Numbered from the stretch's first letter, positions 1 through 9,460 are shown. The stretch is DNA of 64,000 bases from [Actinobacillus] rossii (GCA_900444965.1 UFRQ01000003.1:1426001-1490000), one strand, 5' to 3'. The notes: generated by a model from the sequence alone, not told the origin. Made by a program: numbers and translations.

Positions 1-202
1 GGCACACGTAACTAAGCCTGTTGTCAGTTATATTGCGGGTGTAACAGCGCCAAAGGGTAAACGAATGGGACATGCTGGTGCAATTATCAGCGGTGGAAAA
101 GGCACGGCAGATGAAAAAATTAAAGCATTGCAACAAGCTGGCGTTACCACGGTGCAAAGTTTAGCTGATATTGGAACCGCATTACGTGGAATTTTAGGCT
201 AA
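1..202 (+). CDS. sucD: Succinyl-CoA synthetase alpha subunit, C-terminal part
   Basis: Only the last 66 codons are present, read from base 2 to the TAA at 200-202; the start lies left of the window. The reading contains the motif [19 protein letters not shown] typical of the nucleotide-binding end of SucD, and ends in ALRGILG. SucD with SucC interconverts succinyl-CoA and succinate with nucleotide triphosphate formation in the TCA cycle. The stop codon is embedded in an uptake signal (AAAGTGCGGT begins at 201). Confidence 0.93.
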   Translation, partial: AHVTKPVVSYIAGVTAPKGKRMGHAGAIISGGKGTADEKIKALQQAGVTTVQSLADIGTALRGILG

Positions 203-236
203 AGTGCGGTTAAGTTTAGATGGATTTTATTGAACA

Positions 237-800
237 ATGATGAAGTTAAAAAAATTATTTTTTGCGACAACAATGTTTACTGTAGCAAGTTGTAGTTTAT
301 TTACTGAAGAACAGTCTGTTATTCCAGCCGAATATGCAGGAGCAGATTACGAGCTTTCAGATGTAGATGCACAAAAATGGGCATTTAAGGCAAAACAAGC
401 GGAGCAATGTATTTATCCAAACCTAACACGGATTCAATATGAACACTTCCAAAAAGAAGACAGTTATATTTATTCACAATATGTGTTCTTTTATCCCTTA
501 GAAGATATTATTGGCGAAGATAATGTAAAAATTATTCAAAATGATGAGAAAGCAATGAAATATGCGACTTATCAATTGAAAAAATACAAATCAAGAGAAC
601 TTGTTGAACCATTACAAGTGGCAGAATGTAAAACTTTACAAACGAAAGCCCGAGAAGATTTAGCTGTAGTTAAAGGACAACATATTACAGGGATGGTTGA
701 AGAAACGAAAGCTGATGGTAAAGGTTCTGGCGTAGCGACAGAGCAAAATAAATTCTTCTTTGATATTATTAAATGGGGTTCGGGCATGTTTTTGCTTTAA
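237..800 (+). CDS. Small lipoprotein of unknown function
   Basis: A 187-residue protein opening with two Met codons (237 and 240), two lysines, a hydrophobic stretch and the lipobox VASC, with Cys at residue 19. This predicts export, lipidation and membrane anchoring. The mature part is hydrophilic and I do not recognise a characterised family; it may be one of the Pasteurellaceae-restricted domains of unknown function. No strong ribosome site precedes either ATG. It follows sucD by 34 bases and ends before a USS-type terminator. Confidence 0.75.
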   Translation: MMKLKKLFFATTMFTVASCSLFTEEQSVIPAEYAGADYELSDVDAQKWAFKAKQAEQCIYPNLTRIQYEHFQKEDSYIYSQYVFFYPLEDIIGEDNVKIIQNDEKAMKYATYQLKKYKSRELVEPLQVAECKTLQTKAREDLAVVKGQHITGMVEETKADGKGSGVATEQNKFFFDIIKWGSGMFLL

Positions 801-811
801 TCTCAGATCTG

Positions 812-845
812 AAAAAAGTGCGGTGGATTTCACCGCACTTTTTGT
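812..845. terminator. Bidirectional terminator made of paired uptake signals
   Basis: AAAAAAGTGCGGTG and CACCGCACTTTTT form a stem with a 4-base loop and A/T tracts on both sides. It sits between the converging lipoprotein and hemH genes and can stop transcription in both directions. Confidence 0.85.
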
Positions 846-853
846 TTGGGTCA

Positions 854-1825
854 TTATAGCTTTGATAATATTAATTGAGCTAAACATTCAATGTGCTGTT
901 TGCTGGCATTTAAGGATGGAATATATTGATACGTTTTTCCACCATGAGATATAAAAAGTTGGCGATTGGTTACCGCAATTTCTTCCAATGTTTCTAAGCA
1001 GTCGCTTGCAAAACCGGGGCAAATTACGGCTATTTTCTCAATACCTTGAGCCGGTGCTGTTTCTAAGAATTTATCAGTATAGGGTTGTAACCATTCTTCT
1101 CGTCCAAAACGTGATTGAAATGTCATTGCCCATTGGGTTTCCATTAAGCCGAGTTGATCTACAACGGCTAACGTAGTTTTACGGCAATGCTCACGGTAAT
1201 AATCGCCTTTATTTTCATAGCGCAATGGAATACCGTGATAAGAGAATAACAAAAATTCATCGTCTTTTAATTGTAATTTAATGCTTGCAACAAGTGCACG
1301 AATATAATTTTCATCATCAGCGTAAGAATGAATAATCTCAAAAGGTACAATGCCACGCTGTGTTTTTAATGCATGAGCAAAACAATCTATTGCTGCTGCG
1401 GTGGTCGTAGAACTATATTGTGGATAAAGTGGGAGAAAAATAATTTTATCAACCTTTAAATCGGTTAATTTTTTCACCGCACTTTCAATACTCGGCTCGC
1501 CATAAGTCATTCCGATTTCTACTTGTACATCGATGCCTTTTGCTTGGAAATATTGTTGTAAACCTGCTTTTTGCTCTAAAGAATAGGCAAGTAGTGGGGA
1601 ACCTTTCTCTGTCCATATTTCTTGATAGTTTTTAGCAATTCGACGAGAACGTAACGGTAGAATAATTCCTTTAAGGAGTGGTAACCATTTCCAATTTGGC
1701 AAATCTACAACGCGTTTATCGCGTAAAAAGTCGTTTAGATAAGCGGATATAGCAGAAGGGGAAGGTTCGCTTGGTGTCCCAAGGTTCGCTAAAATAACAC
1801 CGATTTTATGATTGGAATTGTGCAT
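854..1825 (-). CDS. hemH: Ferrochelatase
   Basis: The 323-residue protein inserts ferrous iron into protoporphyrin IX, the last step of heme synthesis. It carries the ferrochelatase signature FSYHGIP with the catalytic His at about residue 197, and the later [14 protein letters not shown] segment with the conserved Glu at about 278. Length is normal for the proteobacterial family. It is the last gene of a modE-menI-hemH run with a 7-base gap to the preceding gene. Hin-type Haemophilus need exogenous heme or porphyrin yet keep this enzyme to use protoporphyrin. Confidence 0.96.
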   Translation of the reverse strand: MHNSNHKIGVILANLGTPSEPSPSAISAYLNDFLRDKRVVDLPNWKWLPLLKGIILPLRSRRIAKNYQEIWTEKGSPLLAYSLEQKAGLQQYFQAKGIDVQVEIGMTYGEPSIESAVKKLTDLKVDKIIFLPLYPQYSSTTTAAAIDCFAHALKTQRGIVPFEIIHSYADDENYIRALVASIKLQLKDDEFLLFSYHGIPLRYENKGDYYREHCRKTTLAVVDQLGLMETQWAMTFQSRFGREEWLQPYTDKFLETAPAQGIEKIAVICPGFASDCLETLEEIAVTNRQLFISHGGKTYQYIPSLNASKQHIECLAQLILSKL

Positions 1826-1832
1826 GGACGAA

Positions 1833-2246
1833 TTAAATAATTGAAAGTGTTAAACGGGTTGTACAGCATAGTTTTTCTTGGCTGTCTCGAATGTTAATTT
1901 GCCACACTTGGGTGCGTTTGCCAAGATGAATGGGAGTGGCTCGAGCGGTAACCATACCTGATTTCACTGGACGTACGTGGCTAGCATTAATATCTGTGCC
2001 AACGACGGCTTGAGATTCTTCTGTACAGAGTAAGGCTGCAAGTGAGCCTACGCTTTCAGCGAGTGCAACAGACACACCACCGTGTAGTAACCCCATGGGT
2101 TGTGTTGTACGTGAATCAACAGGCATAATAGCTTCAAGCCAATCTGAGCCTTGTGCGCTAAATTCAATACCTAAATGAGCTACTGCACAGTGCGCACAGA
2201 GTTGGTTCATTTCTGGGAGAGTTAATTTACGTTTCCAAATATTCAT
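1833..2246 (-). CDS. menI: Hotdog-fold acyl-CoA thioesterase, MenI/YdiI type
   Basis: A 137-residue single hotdog domain of the PaaI/YdiI group. The helix motif [16 protein letters not shown] holds HGG at 55-57 and the likely catalytic Glu at 64. E. coli MenI hydrolyses 1,4-dihydroxy-2-naphthoyl-CoA in menaquinone synthesis, and the same role is inferred here; broader acyl-CoA substrates are possible. The start overlaps the end of modE by one base, which indicates translational coupling, and hemH follows 7 bases later. Confidence 0.85.
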   Translation of the reverse strand: MNIWKRKLTLPEMNQLCAHCAVAHLGIEFSAQGSDWLEAIMPVDSRTTQPMGLLHGGVSVALAESVGSLAALLCTEESQAVVGTDINASHVRPVKSGMVTARATPIHLGKRTQVWQINIRDSQEKLCCTTRLTLSII

Positions 2247-3019
2247 TATAAAGCGGCCAAGATAATTTGTTCTGGTTCAATAGATAACCATATTTGTGTG
2301 CCAACCTGAATCGATTGCGTTTTATTTGTTGTTGCACAGAATTCTATGCTATCCGTTTTTACCAATACTTCTTTAACATCGTTAGTGTCAGAAACTGAAA
2401 TGACATTACCTTCAAAAAGATTAGTACAATGATGTGGTTTTTCAGAGTGTAATTTTACCCAAGGTGCTTTCACCATTAACATCACTTCTTTTCCCAAAAC
2501 TAAGCCTAATCTGACCGCACTTTTTTCTGTTATCGTAGCGGTAATAGGTTGTTCTAGTCCTTCGATTTGAATGCTTACAGAATAATTCACCCCTTCTAAT
2601 TCTAATTTCAGCACATTGCCAAAGAATTGATTACGTGCGCTACTTTGTAACGAAAATTTTGCAGTGGCAGAAAGAATACTGCTTAGTGCAATTGTTTCAT
2701 CTTGCAATATCTGAAATGCCTTTTCTTGAGTTTTTTCTAGTAATTCATAGAGTTGTAATAAACGTTCAGCATATGGAGTTAATGTCGTGCCTCCACCATT
2801 TTTGCCACCAATATTTCGGTCAAGTAATGGTAAAGGACTAATATCGTTCATTGCTGCCAAATGATCCCACGCACTTTTATAGCTAATATTGGCATTTTTT
2901 GCAGCTCGATTAATCGAGCCACACCCTTGAATTGCTTTTAGTAAACGAATTCGTTTGGGATCAACAAATAATTGCTCTTGTAGCTTGATAGTTAACAGAA
3001 TTTCAGTGCTCTTTAGCAT
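2246..3019 (-). CDS. modE: Molybdate-responsive transcriptional regulator ModE
   Basis: The 257-residue protein has an N-terminal LysR-like winged helix (about 22-90, including GGKNGGGTTLTPYAERLL) followed by two TOBE/Mop domains (about 125-190 and 200-255) that bind molybdate. This is the full ModE layout. It is divergent from modA and the gap contains a ModE-like palindrome, so it should repress modA when molybdate is plentiful. It is co-directional and overlapping with menI and hemH, an unusual operon partnership. Confidence 0.93.
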   Translation of the reverse strand: MLKSTEILLTIKLQEQLFVDPKRIRLLKAIQGCGSINRAAKNANISYKSAWDHLAAMNDISPLPLLDRNIGGKNGGGTTLTPYAERLLQLYELLEKTQEKAFQILQDETIALSSILSATAKFSLQSSARNQFFGNVLKLELEGVNYSVSIQIEGLEQPITATITEKSAVRLGLVLGKEVMLMVKAPWVKLHSEKPHHCTNLFEGNVISVSDTNDVKEVLVKTDSIEFCATTNKTQSIQVGTQIWLSIEPEQIILAAL

Positions 3020-3092
3020 ATTGAGTTCCCTGCTAATAATTTCTATCTATTTTACGCAAAATACAAAAATTTATATAGCATTTATTTTTAGT

Positions 3093-3120
3093 ATCGTTAT
3101 ATAATATTATATATAAACAA
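3093..3120. promoter_or_regulatory. ModE-box-like operator upstream of modA
   Basis: Inverted repeat with arms TCGTTATATA and TATATAAAC(A)A around a short AT-rich centre. It resembles the known ModE box (CGnTATATA-N6-TATATAACG). It lies 12 bases before the modA start, next to the GGAGG ribosome site at 3123-3127, so bound ModE would block modA expression. Confidence 0.75.
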
Positions 3121-3131
3121 ATGGAGGGTTT

Positions 3132-3896
3132 ATGATAAAACGAAACATTTTTACCATTGCATTCGCTGTAACAGCAGCGATTTTTTCTAGCAATCTTCAA
3201 GCAAAAGTAACTGTTTTTGCTGCAGCATCTTTTAATAATGCGTTGGAAGAAGTTGCGGCAAATTATAAAAAAGCAAACTCGAATTCTGAGGTTGTTTTAT
3301 CTTTTGCTTCATCATCTGTTTTGGCTCGTCAAATTGATAGTGGCGCACCGGCAGATATTTTCGTGTCTGCAGATCAAAAATGGATGAATTTTCTTGCGGA
3401 GAAAAACAATATTGAACCGACTACTCGTGTTGATTTAGTCGGGAATAGCTTGGTGATGATTGCACCAAAAGAAAGTGACATTGAAAAAGTTGATTTGACT
3501 AATCCAGATTGGCAAAAACGTTTAGATGGGACATTTTTAGCTGTTGGCGATCCCGATCATGTACCTGCCGGGATTTATGCTAAAACCGCGTTTACTTATT
3601 TAAAACAATGGGATATGCTTGAGAAAAAACTTGCTCGTGCAGATAATGTCAGAAAAGCGTTATTATTAGTCGAAAAAGCAGAAAGCCCATTGGGTGTGGT
3701 ATACGCGACAGATGCAAGCGTTGGGAAAAATGTGAAAGTTGTTGCTACTTTCCCTGCAGAAAGTCACCCGCCAGTAGAATATCCTGCAGCGATTCTCAAA
3801 GGTAAAGAGAATGCAGAAACTAAATCTTTCTTTGATTATATGCAATCTGATGCCGCAAAAGAGGTATATAAAAAATATGGGTTTAAAGTGAAATAA
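3132..3896 (+). CDS. modA: Periplasmic molybdate-binding protein
   Basis: A 254-residue ABC-transporter solute-binding protein. A Sec signal peptide (about 1-24, ending NLQA) precedes the ModA core, with AAASFNNALEE and the oxyanion-loop segment SFASSSVLARQIDSGAPADIF. The start has a good GGAGG site. A strong terminator follows 24 bases after the stop, and no modB or modC permease or ATPase genes follow as in the usual modABC operon. It either works with a transporter encoded elsewhere or is a second copy. Confidence 0.93.
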   Translation: MIKRNIFTIAFAVTAAIFSSNLQAKVTVFAAASFNNALEEVAANYKKANSNSEVVLSFASSSVLARQIDSGAPADIFVSADQKWMNFLAEKNNIEPTTRVDLVGNSLVMIAPKESDIEKVDLTNPDWQKRLDGTFLAVGDPDHVPAGIYAKTAFTYLKQWDMLEKKLARADNVRKALLLVEKAESPLGVVYATDASVGKNVKVVATFPAESHPPVEYPAAILKGKENAETKSFFDYMQSDAAKEVYKKYGFKVK

Positions 3897-3919
3897 ACTC
3901 ATTTATCTAATTACTCAAT

Positions 3920-3960
3920 AAAGTGCGGTCAAATCTTATAAAATTTGACCGCACTTTTTT
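3920..3960. terminator. Terminator made of paired uptake signals
   Basis: A 15-bp stem, arms 3920-3934 and 3942-3956, built from two inverted uptake signals and followed by six T. It ends modA and lies between the converging modA and tehB. Confidence 0.9.
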
Positions 3961-3978
3961 GATTTTTGTCCACGCAAT

Positions 3979-4827
3979 TTACTTTTTACGCGCTAACATC
4001 GTCACAAATTTCATTTTGATACGATTGCCGTTTTCATCTGTTTTATGCAATTCGCCCATTTCTTCATTGTATTTCACAAGTTCCCAATCGTGATAATAAG
4101 TAGCGAGTTCATTTTCTTTAAAAGTAAATGAGAATGGAATTGGGCAAGGCACATCAGTGGTATCCATTGCCGCAACGATTAAGTTATACCCCCCTGAATT
4201 GGTATGTGTTTGTATATCTCTGATAATATCAGGTACGGCTTGGCTATTTAAGAACATAAAGACAACGGTAGATAGAATAAAGTCGTAATTGTCTTGAATA
4301 TTGGCACTATTGATGTCATAAAGTGCGGTTGAAATATTGAGACTTTCTTTGTCTGCCGTTTCGCGCAAAAAGTTGACACTCATTTCATTATGATCCCAAG
4401 ATGTGACATCATAGCCTAACAAGCTTAAATACAGTGAATTACGACCTTGCCCACAACCCAGATCCAAGATCTTGCACGGTTTTAAAAGTTTAGTCGCGGC
4501 TTTTACTTCAGAATGCGTCGCCGTTAAATTATATTTTTTACTGAAATAATCTTCTTTTTGGCAATAGAATTCTAAATCATCAGAAATTGCTTCTACACGA
4601 TGCCAAAGCTGGGGTTCAACAAAAGGCGTTTCGTTGTCAGAGGTGAAAATATGTTCACTTATTACATCACCATTTTCCGTTAAAACATAAAATTTTAATA
4701 CCCCTTTTAATACTGTTAACTTGCCCCAAGTTCCGGCTTTTGTATTGTGTTTCTCTTGAAACATTTTGGGCAAACTGTCTTTTGTCCAAATAGGCATTTT
4801 TTTGTAACAAATTAATTCATTGTTCAT
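3979..4827 (-). CDS. tehB: Tellurite-resistance SAM-dependent methyltransferase TehB
   Basis: A 282-residue protein with an N-terminal cupin-like domain (about 1-90) and a C-terminal class I methyltransferase domain with the SAM-binding motif ILDLGCGQGRNSLYL. This two-domain layout is that of the Haemophilus TehB, which uses SAM to detoxify tellurite and related oxyanions. The ATG at 4827 is preferred over a longer reading because GAAGGAAATT precedes it and the upstream extension is not family-like. No tehA neighbour is present. An uptake signal lies inside the gene. Confidence 0.92.
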   Translation of the reverse strand: MNNELICYKKMPIWTKDSLPKMFQEKHNTKAGTWGKLTVLKGVLKFYVLTENGDVISEHIFTSDNETPFVEPQLWHRVEAISDDLEFYCQKEDYFSKKYNLTATHSEVKAATKLLKPCKILDLGCGQGRNSLYLSLLGYDVTSWDHNEMSVNFLRETADKESLNISTALYDINSANIQDNYDFILSTVVFMFLNSQAVPDIIRDIQTHTNSGGYNLIVAAMDTTDVPCPIPFSFTFKENELATYYHDWELVKYNEEMGELHKTDENGNRIKMKFVTMLARKK

Positions 4828-4902
4828 ACTAATTTCCTTCAAATATAGATAAAATAACTGAGTATTATAGTATGTTATTAAAGCCGGAAACGCAATAAAA
4901 AA

Positions 4903-4937
4903 TAACCGCACTTTAAGCATTCCTTAAAGTGCGGTTA
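4903..4937. terminator. Inverted uptake-signal pair after psuT
   Basis: TAACCGCACTTTAAG and CTTAAAGTGCGGTTA form a long near-perfect stem with a short loop. It lies 20 bases downstream of psuT on the minus strand, and 75 bases upstream of tehB, so it most likely closes the psu operon. Confidence 0.75.
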
Positions 4938-4956
4938 AAGCATATTAGATTTATGT

Positions 4957-6222
4957 TTATATTATGGATCCGCCGATTCCAATAAATAAGCCAGCAATTG
5001 CACCACTCATTAAGTTTGAAAGTGAACCTGCTATAACTGCACGAATACCCATACGAGCAATATCGCTGCGGCGTGTAGGCGCTATACTACCTAATCCCCC
5101 TACTAAGATTGCAATAGAGCCTAGGTTAGCAAAGCCACAGAGTGCGAAAGTAATAATAGCAATGGTTTTCGGGCTTAATTGTATTGTTGATTCTGGGCTG
5201 AGATATTTTACGAAATCTACATAAGCTACAAATTCGTTAAGAATTAATTTTTCACCAATTAATGCACCTGAAACTTGCGCTTCTTCCCAAGGAACACCTA
5301 CCGCCCAAGCTAGTGGTTGGAAAGCATAGCCGAGAAGTGATTGTAAAGTCACACCATCTTGACCAATTAATCCTGCAAGTGCTGAAATCATCCAATTTAA
5401 CATTGAAATTAATGCAATAAATGCAATTAACATTGCACCAATGTTTATAGCTAATTGTGCGCCAGATGCGGCACCTGAGGCTGCGGCTTCGATGACATTG
5501 GCTGGTTTTTCACCGTCATCCACTAATTTAATATCATCATTTGGCTTTTCTGTTTGTGGAAATAACAATTTTGCGAATAATAAACCTCCTGGTGCTGCCA
5601 TAAAGGAAGCTGCAATTAAATAAGGTAGTGGAATTCCCATTCCAGCATAACCTGCAAGAGAGGCACCAGCAATTGAGGCCAAACCACCAACCATAACCGC
5701 AAACAATTCAGACTGCGTCATTTTCTCAATAAATGGTTTGACTAGTAATGGTGCTTCTGTTTGACCAACGAAAATGTTCGCAGCAGCAGATGTGGATTCT
5801 GCTTTTGATGTGCCCAATAATTTTTGCAAACCACCACCAATAATTTTGATGATGAACTGCATAATACCTAAGTAATAGAGTACAGAAATTAATGCGGCAA
5901 AGAAAATGATTGGTGGTAGGACGCGTAATGCAAATACAAAACCACCACCATCAAATACTTCAAACATTTTATCGCTCACTAAACCGCCAAAAAGAAAATT
6001 CATTCCATCAGCGCCAAAAGAGATAACTTTTGCAACACCATCTGATACAGTCATTAATATTGCACGTCCAATAGGAACATATAAAATCAATGCACCAATA
6101 GCCATTTGAATGATCAGTGCGCCGATGACTGTGCGATAATTAATCGCTTTTTTGTTATTAGAGAATAAGAAGGCAATTAACAGCAAAATAAATATGCCAA
6201 ATAAACTGTTTAAGATATCCAT
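4957..6222 (-). CDS. psuT: Concentrative nucleoside transporter, probable pseudouridine permease
   Basis: A 421-residue polytopic inner-membrane protein of the CNT (NupC/NupX) family, with the family motif GQTEAPLLV near residue 155 and repeated Gly-rich membrane segments. Family members import nucleosides with protons or sodium. Lying directly after psuK-psuG on the same strand (52-base gap) it most likely imports pseudouridine, as its E. coli counterpart beside psuGK does. Start supported by CTGGAGAATCTT before the ATG. Substrate is inferred from context. Confidence 0.88.
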   Translation of the reverse strand: MDILNSLFGIFILLLIAFLFSNNKKAINYRTVIGALIIQMAIGALILYVPIGRAILMTVSDGVAKVISFGADGMNFLFGGLVSDKMFEVFDGGGFVFALRVLPPIIFFAALISVLYYLGIMQFIIKIIGGGLQKLLGTSKAESTSAAANIFVGQTEAPLLVKPFIEKMTQSELFAVMVGGLASIAGASLAGYAGMGIPLPYLIAASFMAAPGGLLFAKLLFPQTEKPNDDIKLVDDGEKPANVIEAAASGAASGAQLAINIGAMLIAFIALISMLNWMISALAGLIGQDGVTLQSLLGYAFQPLAWAVGVPWEEAQVSGALIGEKLILNEFVAYVDFVKYLSPESTIQLSPKTIAIITFALCGFANLGSIAILVGGLGSIAPTRRSDIARMGIRAVIAGSLSNLMSGAIAGLFIGIGGSII

Positions 6223-6274
6223 AAGATTCTCCAGTTAGAAAAATGCCGAAACCCAAAAGTAATGTCTGTTAGTT

Positions 6275-7186
6275 TTATGAATTAAAATAACGAACAGCGA
6301 GTTGAGCACCAATTTTTGCATTGTGTTTCACTAAATGAATATTAGCTTCTAAGCTTTTACCATCAGTCACTTCTACAATTTTGCCTAATAAGAATGGGGT
6401 AATATCTTTGCCGACAATTCCTTTTTCTTCCGCTTCTTTGACCGCACTTTCAATGATGCCATTGATATATTCAGGTGAAAGTGCATATTCTTCAGGAATT
6501 GGATTGGCAACTACTACACCACCTTTAAGTCCGAGTTCCCATTTAGTTTTAATCATATTGGCAATGTGCTGTAAATCATCAGAGAAAAGCGGAAGCGGCA
6601 AACCGCTATCTCGACAGAAGAAAGCAGGTAAGTTTTGTGTTTTGTAACCAATAACAGGCACACCTTTCGTTTCTAAATATTCTAAAGTAGCAGGCAGATC
6701 TAAGATGGATTTTGCTCCCGCACAAATAACAGTGACATTAGTTTGAGCAAATTCGTCTAAATCGGCTGAAATATCTAAGTTATGTTCCCAACCACGATGA
6801 ACACCACCTAATCCCCCTGTTACAAAGAATTTAATTCCTGCTAACTGGGCAGCAATCATCGTGCTAGCAACTGTCGTTGCGCCTAGACGTTTAGATGCTA
6901 CAACATCAGCTAAATCACGACGAGATACTTTAGCAATGCCCTTACTACTACCGAACATTTCTAATTCATCATCAGATAAACCGATTTTAATTTTTCCATC
7001 TACAATGGCTATAGTGGCAGGAACTGCACCATTATCACGTACAATTTGTTCTACTTCTCGCGCCATTTTCACATTTTGTGGATAAGGCATACCATGTGAA
7101 ATAATCGTGGACTCTAAGGCAACTATGGGTAACCCTTTTTTCATTCCATCTTTGACTTCTTGTGATAAAACTAAATATTTATTCAT
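6275..7186 (-). CDS. psuG: Pseudouridine-5'-phosphate glycosidase
   Basis: A 303-residue PsuG-family protein that splits pseudouridine 5'-phosphate into uracil and ribose 5-phosphate. Conserved elements include ALESTIISHGMPYP, with the Glu of the active site, ASKRLGATTVASTM, and CAGAKSILD with the Lys that forms the ribose adduct in the E. coli enzyme. Length is normal. It overlaps the end of psuK by 8 bases and has a GGAG site inside psuK, so the two are coupled. Confidence 0.95.
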   Translation of the reverse strand: MNKYLVLSQEVKDGMKKGLPIVALESTIISHGMPYPQNVKMAREVEQIVRDNGAVPATIAIVDGKIKIGLSDDELEMFGSSKGIAKVSRRDLADVVASKRLGATTVASTMIAAQLAGIKFFVTGGLGGVHRGWEHNLDISADLDEFAQTNVTVICAGAKSILDLPATLEYLETKGVPVIGYKTQNLPAFFCRDSGLPLPLFSDDLQHIANMIKTKWELGLKGGVVVANPIPEEYALSPEYINGIIESAVKEAEEKGIVGKDITPFLLGKIVEVTDGKSLEANIHLVKHNAKIGAQLAVRYFNS

Positions 7187-8282
7187 AGAAATGCTCCATT
7201 TCAGTTTGTAATTGTGCTTTTGTTAAATTTGGACGAACAGTAAATTCAGATTGGATCGTATAGTAGGCATTGGTCATCCCAGCTAAAATACATTGCTGTT
7301 CATTTTGATTTTGTAGCCAGGCATTGATATAGGCGGCACTAAATGAGTCACCAGCCCCAGTGACATCCACAATTTTTGACGATTCTAATTGTTTTACTTC
7401 ATACCATTGATAACTTTCTTTATTTGCAGATAAAACACCCTTTGAACCCGCAGTGAGAATAATTTGTTTTACTCCCATATTGAGAACTTCGTTGACTGCG
7501 TCTTTGAGGTTTTCATCTGTATTTAGTATTTTTTCTACAAATGCACTAAGCTCACCTTTATTGATAAATAAACAATCAACACCAGTTAACTGTTTAGGTA
7601 AGTGTTTCATTTTAGGTTCTGATACTGCAATAACAGCTAGTTTGATTTGTTGTTTTTGTGCATAAGCACAGAGAAATTCGATAGTTTCTTTTGGGCAATT
7701 TAAATCAACAACTAAGCATTTTGCATTACGTAAATATTGTTGCTGTTTTATTAATAGTTCTGGTTTGAAGTAATCATAAATAGACATATCGGCTAAGCCT
7801 AAATACATTTCACCATCAATATCAAGGAGTGCGGTATAGCAACCTGTTGACTGCCCTTCAATCGTGATAACAGATTCAGTATCCATGAATGGAGAAGAAA
7901 GGGCTTTTATTCTAGACCATTCAGGATCATTGCCAACTGTAGAGATAAGAACAACTTCCTGTTCTAAGCGACCAAGATTTTCTGCAATATTACGTACAAC
8001 GCCACCAATAGACACTTTTGATGTAATAGGATTTGACGTGTAACCTTGTAATTCATGAGTAGTTTTGATTTTTTTATCGAGATTAGCGGCACCAATACAT
8101 ACAATAGTGTTGCGTTCATTAAAAATATAAGCTTTACCTAGCAAATATTGTTTCTTTACTAGCGTTGAAATAATATTTGCTACTGCAGAACGAGAAAGAC
8201 CAATTTTATCTGCAAGTTCTTGTTGAGATATAAATGGGTTTTGACGAATAAGTTCAAAAATAATACGTTCATTATCAGTCAT
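7179..8282 (-). CDS. psuK: Pseudouridine kinase with fused winged-helix DNA-binding domain
   Basis: A 367-residue fusion. Residues about 1-55 form a winged helix-turn-helix (ISQQELADKIGLSRSAVANIISTL). The rest is a PfkB-type sugar kinase with the anion-hole/catalytic motif DVTGAGDSFSAAY. It should phosphorylate pseudouridine for PsuG and also regulate its own operon. The ATG at 8282 is chosen because GGAG precedes it; an in-frame upstream ATG at 8300 lies inside the operator palindrome. Kinase role is from family and context. Confidence 0.92.
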   Translation of the reverse strand: MTDNERIIFELIRQNPFISQQELADKIGLSRSAVANIISTLVKKQYLLGKAYIFNERNTIVCIGAANLDKKIKTTHELQGYTSNPITSKVSIGGVVRNIAENLGRLEQEVVLISTVGNDPEWSRIKALSSPFMDTESVITIEGQSTGCYTALLDIDGEMYLGLADMSIYDYFKPELLIKQQQYLRNAKCLVVDLNCPKETIEFLCAYAQKQQIKLAVIAVSEPKMKHLPKQLTGVDCLFINKGELSAFVEKILNTDENLKDAVNEVLNMGVKQIILTAGSKGVLSANKESYQWYEVKQLESSKIVDVTGAGDSFSAAYINAWLQNQNEQQCILAGMTNAYYTIQSEFTVRPNLTKAQLQTEMEHFYE

Positions 8283-8293
8283 TATTTGTCTCC

Positions 8294-8337
8294 AAAACAT
8301 AAGTTTGAATTATAAACTTATGTTTTAGATTGTAGAT
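8294..8337 (-). promoter_or_regulatory. psuK promoter with perfect palindromic operator
   Basis: A perfect 13-bp inverted repeat, arms AAAACATAAGTTT (8294-8306) and AAACTTATGTTTT (8314-8326), surrounds a 7-base centre. On the minus strand the centre spells a perfect -10 box TATAAT (8314-8309), with a TCTACA -35-like box 16 bases upstream. A repressor on this palindrome would hide the -10 region; the helix-turn-helix of PsuK is the obvious candidate. Confidence 0.78.
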
Positions 8338-8373
8338 TAAATGTTATATATTGCAATGAATTATATTCGTATT

Positions 8374-8389
8374 TGTGAGGCTGATCACA
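8374..8389. promoter_or_regulatory. Perfect CRP-binding site upstream of psuK
   Basis: TGTGA-N6-TCACA matches the consensus at all ten key positions. Its centre is about 80 bases upstream of the start point predicted from the psuK -10 box, suitable for class I activation. It implies catabolite control of pseudouridine use. Confidence 0.82.
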
Positions 8390-8413
8390 GAAAAATGATA
8401 TAATATATTTGCA

Positions 8414-8434
8414 AGGGCACCTTATAGGTGCCCT
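8414..8434. terminator. Palindrome after the nucleoside hydrolase gene
   Basis: 9-bp perfect stem AGGGCACCT/AGGTGCCCT with a 3-base loop, 60 bases beyond the hydrolase stop codon. There is no T tract, so terminator strength is doubtful; it belongs to a family of similar intergenic palindromes in this window. Confidence 0.5.
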
Positions 8435-8493
8435 AACGTATATTTAGTATCTTTGTTTTAGTGAGACAAATTAATTATAAGAGAATCGGTATG

Positions 8494-9423
8494 TCATAAG
8501 TTTCTTACGGCATCGATAACAAGATTCCAAAACCGCTCTTTATCGAGTTTTTTGGCAACCCAAGTATTGCAAGGTTTGGGTGGATAGCGAAAGTCTGCCA
8601 CAGTCATACCAAGCGTGTGTGTACCCGTTAATTCAATATTGACTGGTACTTGTTGGACTTCAATTAATGTTGGATCAATGACATAGGCCACAGCACAAGC
8701 ATCATGCACAGGCGGCGCATCAAAACCTTGTACTTGTTTATACATTTTACCAAAAAACGTCATTAAATCGACGACAAATTGTCCTGGCTTTGTATTGAGA
8801 GCCGCAAAACGTTCTATTACATCAGAGGTTGCTAGAGCTTGATGTGTCAGATCCAAGCCTACCATCGTGACTTTCCAACCCGCGTTAAATACAATATGTG
8901 CAGCTTCAGGGTCAATTTTAATATTAAATTCAGCGACCGCGCTCCAATTACCTGTATGGTATCCCCCACCCATTAGTACGACTTCTTTGATTCGATCAAT
9001 GATACGCGGTTCTAATCGAGCTGCCATTGCAATATTCGTTAAACCACCTGTTGGGACTAAAGTAATAGTTTTTTCAGGGTGTGACATAATGAGATCAATA
9101 ATCAGATTAACGGCGTGTTTATCTTCGAACTGAATAGTAGGCTCGGGTAAGGTAGGGCCATCCATGCCTGAATTTCCATGAATATTGGGTGCATTTTCTA
9201 CTTCGCGAACCAGCGGATGTGCACAACCTTTAGCAAAAGGAACGCCATAAATCTTTGCCATCTCAGCTACAGCAAGTGCGTTATGAGAAACTTTTTCTAG
9301 CGTTTGATTACCTACTACGGTAGTGACAGCCAGTAAATCAATATTTGGGTTTCCCCAAGCAAGCATCATTGCAATTGCATCATCATGACCAGGGTCACAG
9401 TCAAGAATAATTTTTTGAGCCAT
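8494..9423 (-). CDS. Inosine-uridine-preferring ribonucleoside hydrolase
   Basis: A 309-residue IUNH-family protein of the RihA/RihB type. It opens with the calcium- and ribose-binding motif LDCDPGHDDAIAMML (expected DxDxxxDD Asp cluster) and later has MGGGYHTGNWSAVAEFNIKIDPEA and a distal PPVHDACAV with the active-site His-Asp. It hydrolyses nucleosides to base and ribose. GAGG precedes the ATG. It lies between the psu operon and the afu operon on the same strand, which fits salvage of ribose from nucleosides. Exact base preference cannot be read from sequence. Confidence 0.93.
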   Translation of the reverse strand: MAQKIILDCDPGHDDAIAMMLAWGNPNIDLLAVTTVVGNQTLEKVSHNALAVAEMAKIYGVPFAKGCAHPLVREVENAPNIHGNSGMDGPTLPEPTIQFEDKHAVNLIIDLIMSHPEKTITLVPTGGLTNIAMAARLEPRIIDRIKEVVLMGGGYHTGNWSAVAEFNIKIDPEAAHIVFNAGWKVTMVGLDLTHQALATSDVIERFAALNTKPGQFVVDLMTFFGKMYKQVQGFDAPPVHDACAVAYVIDPTLIEVQQVPVNIELTGTHTLGMTVADFRYPPKPCNTWVAKKLDKERFWNLVIDAVRNL

Positions 9424-9460
9424 AATATTTCCTCATAAGTAAAACTTAAGTTATCAAAAG

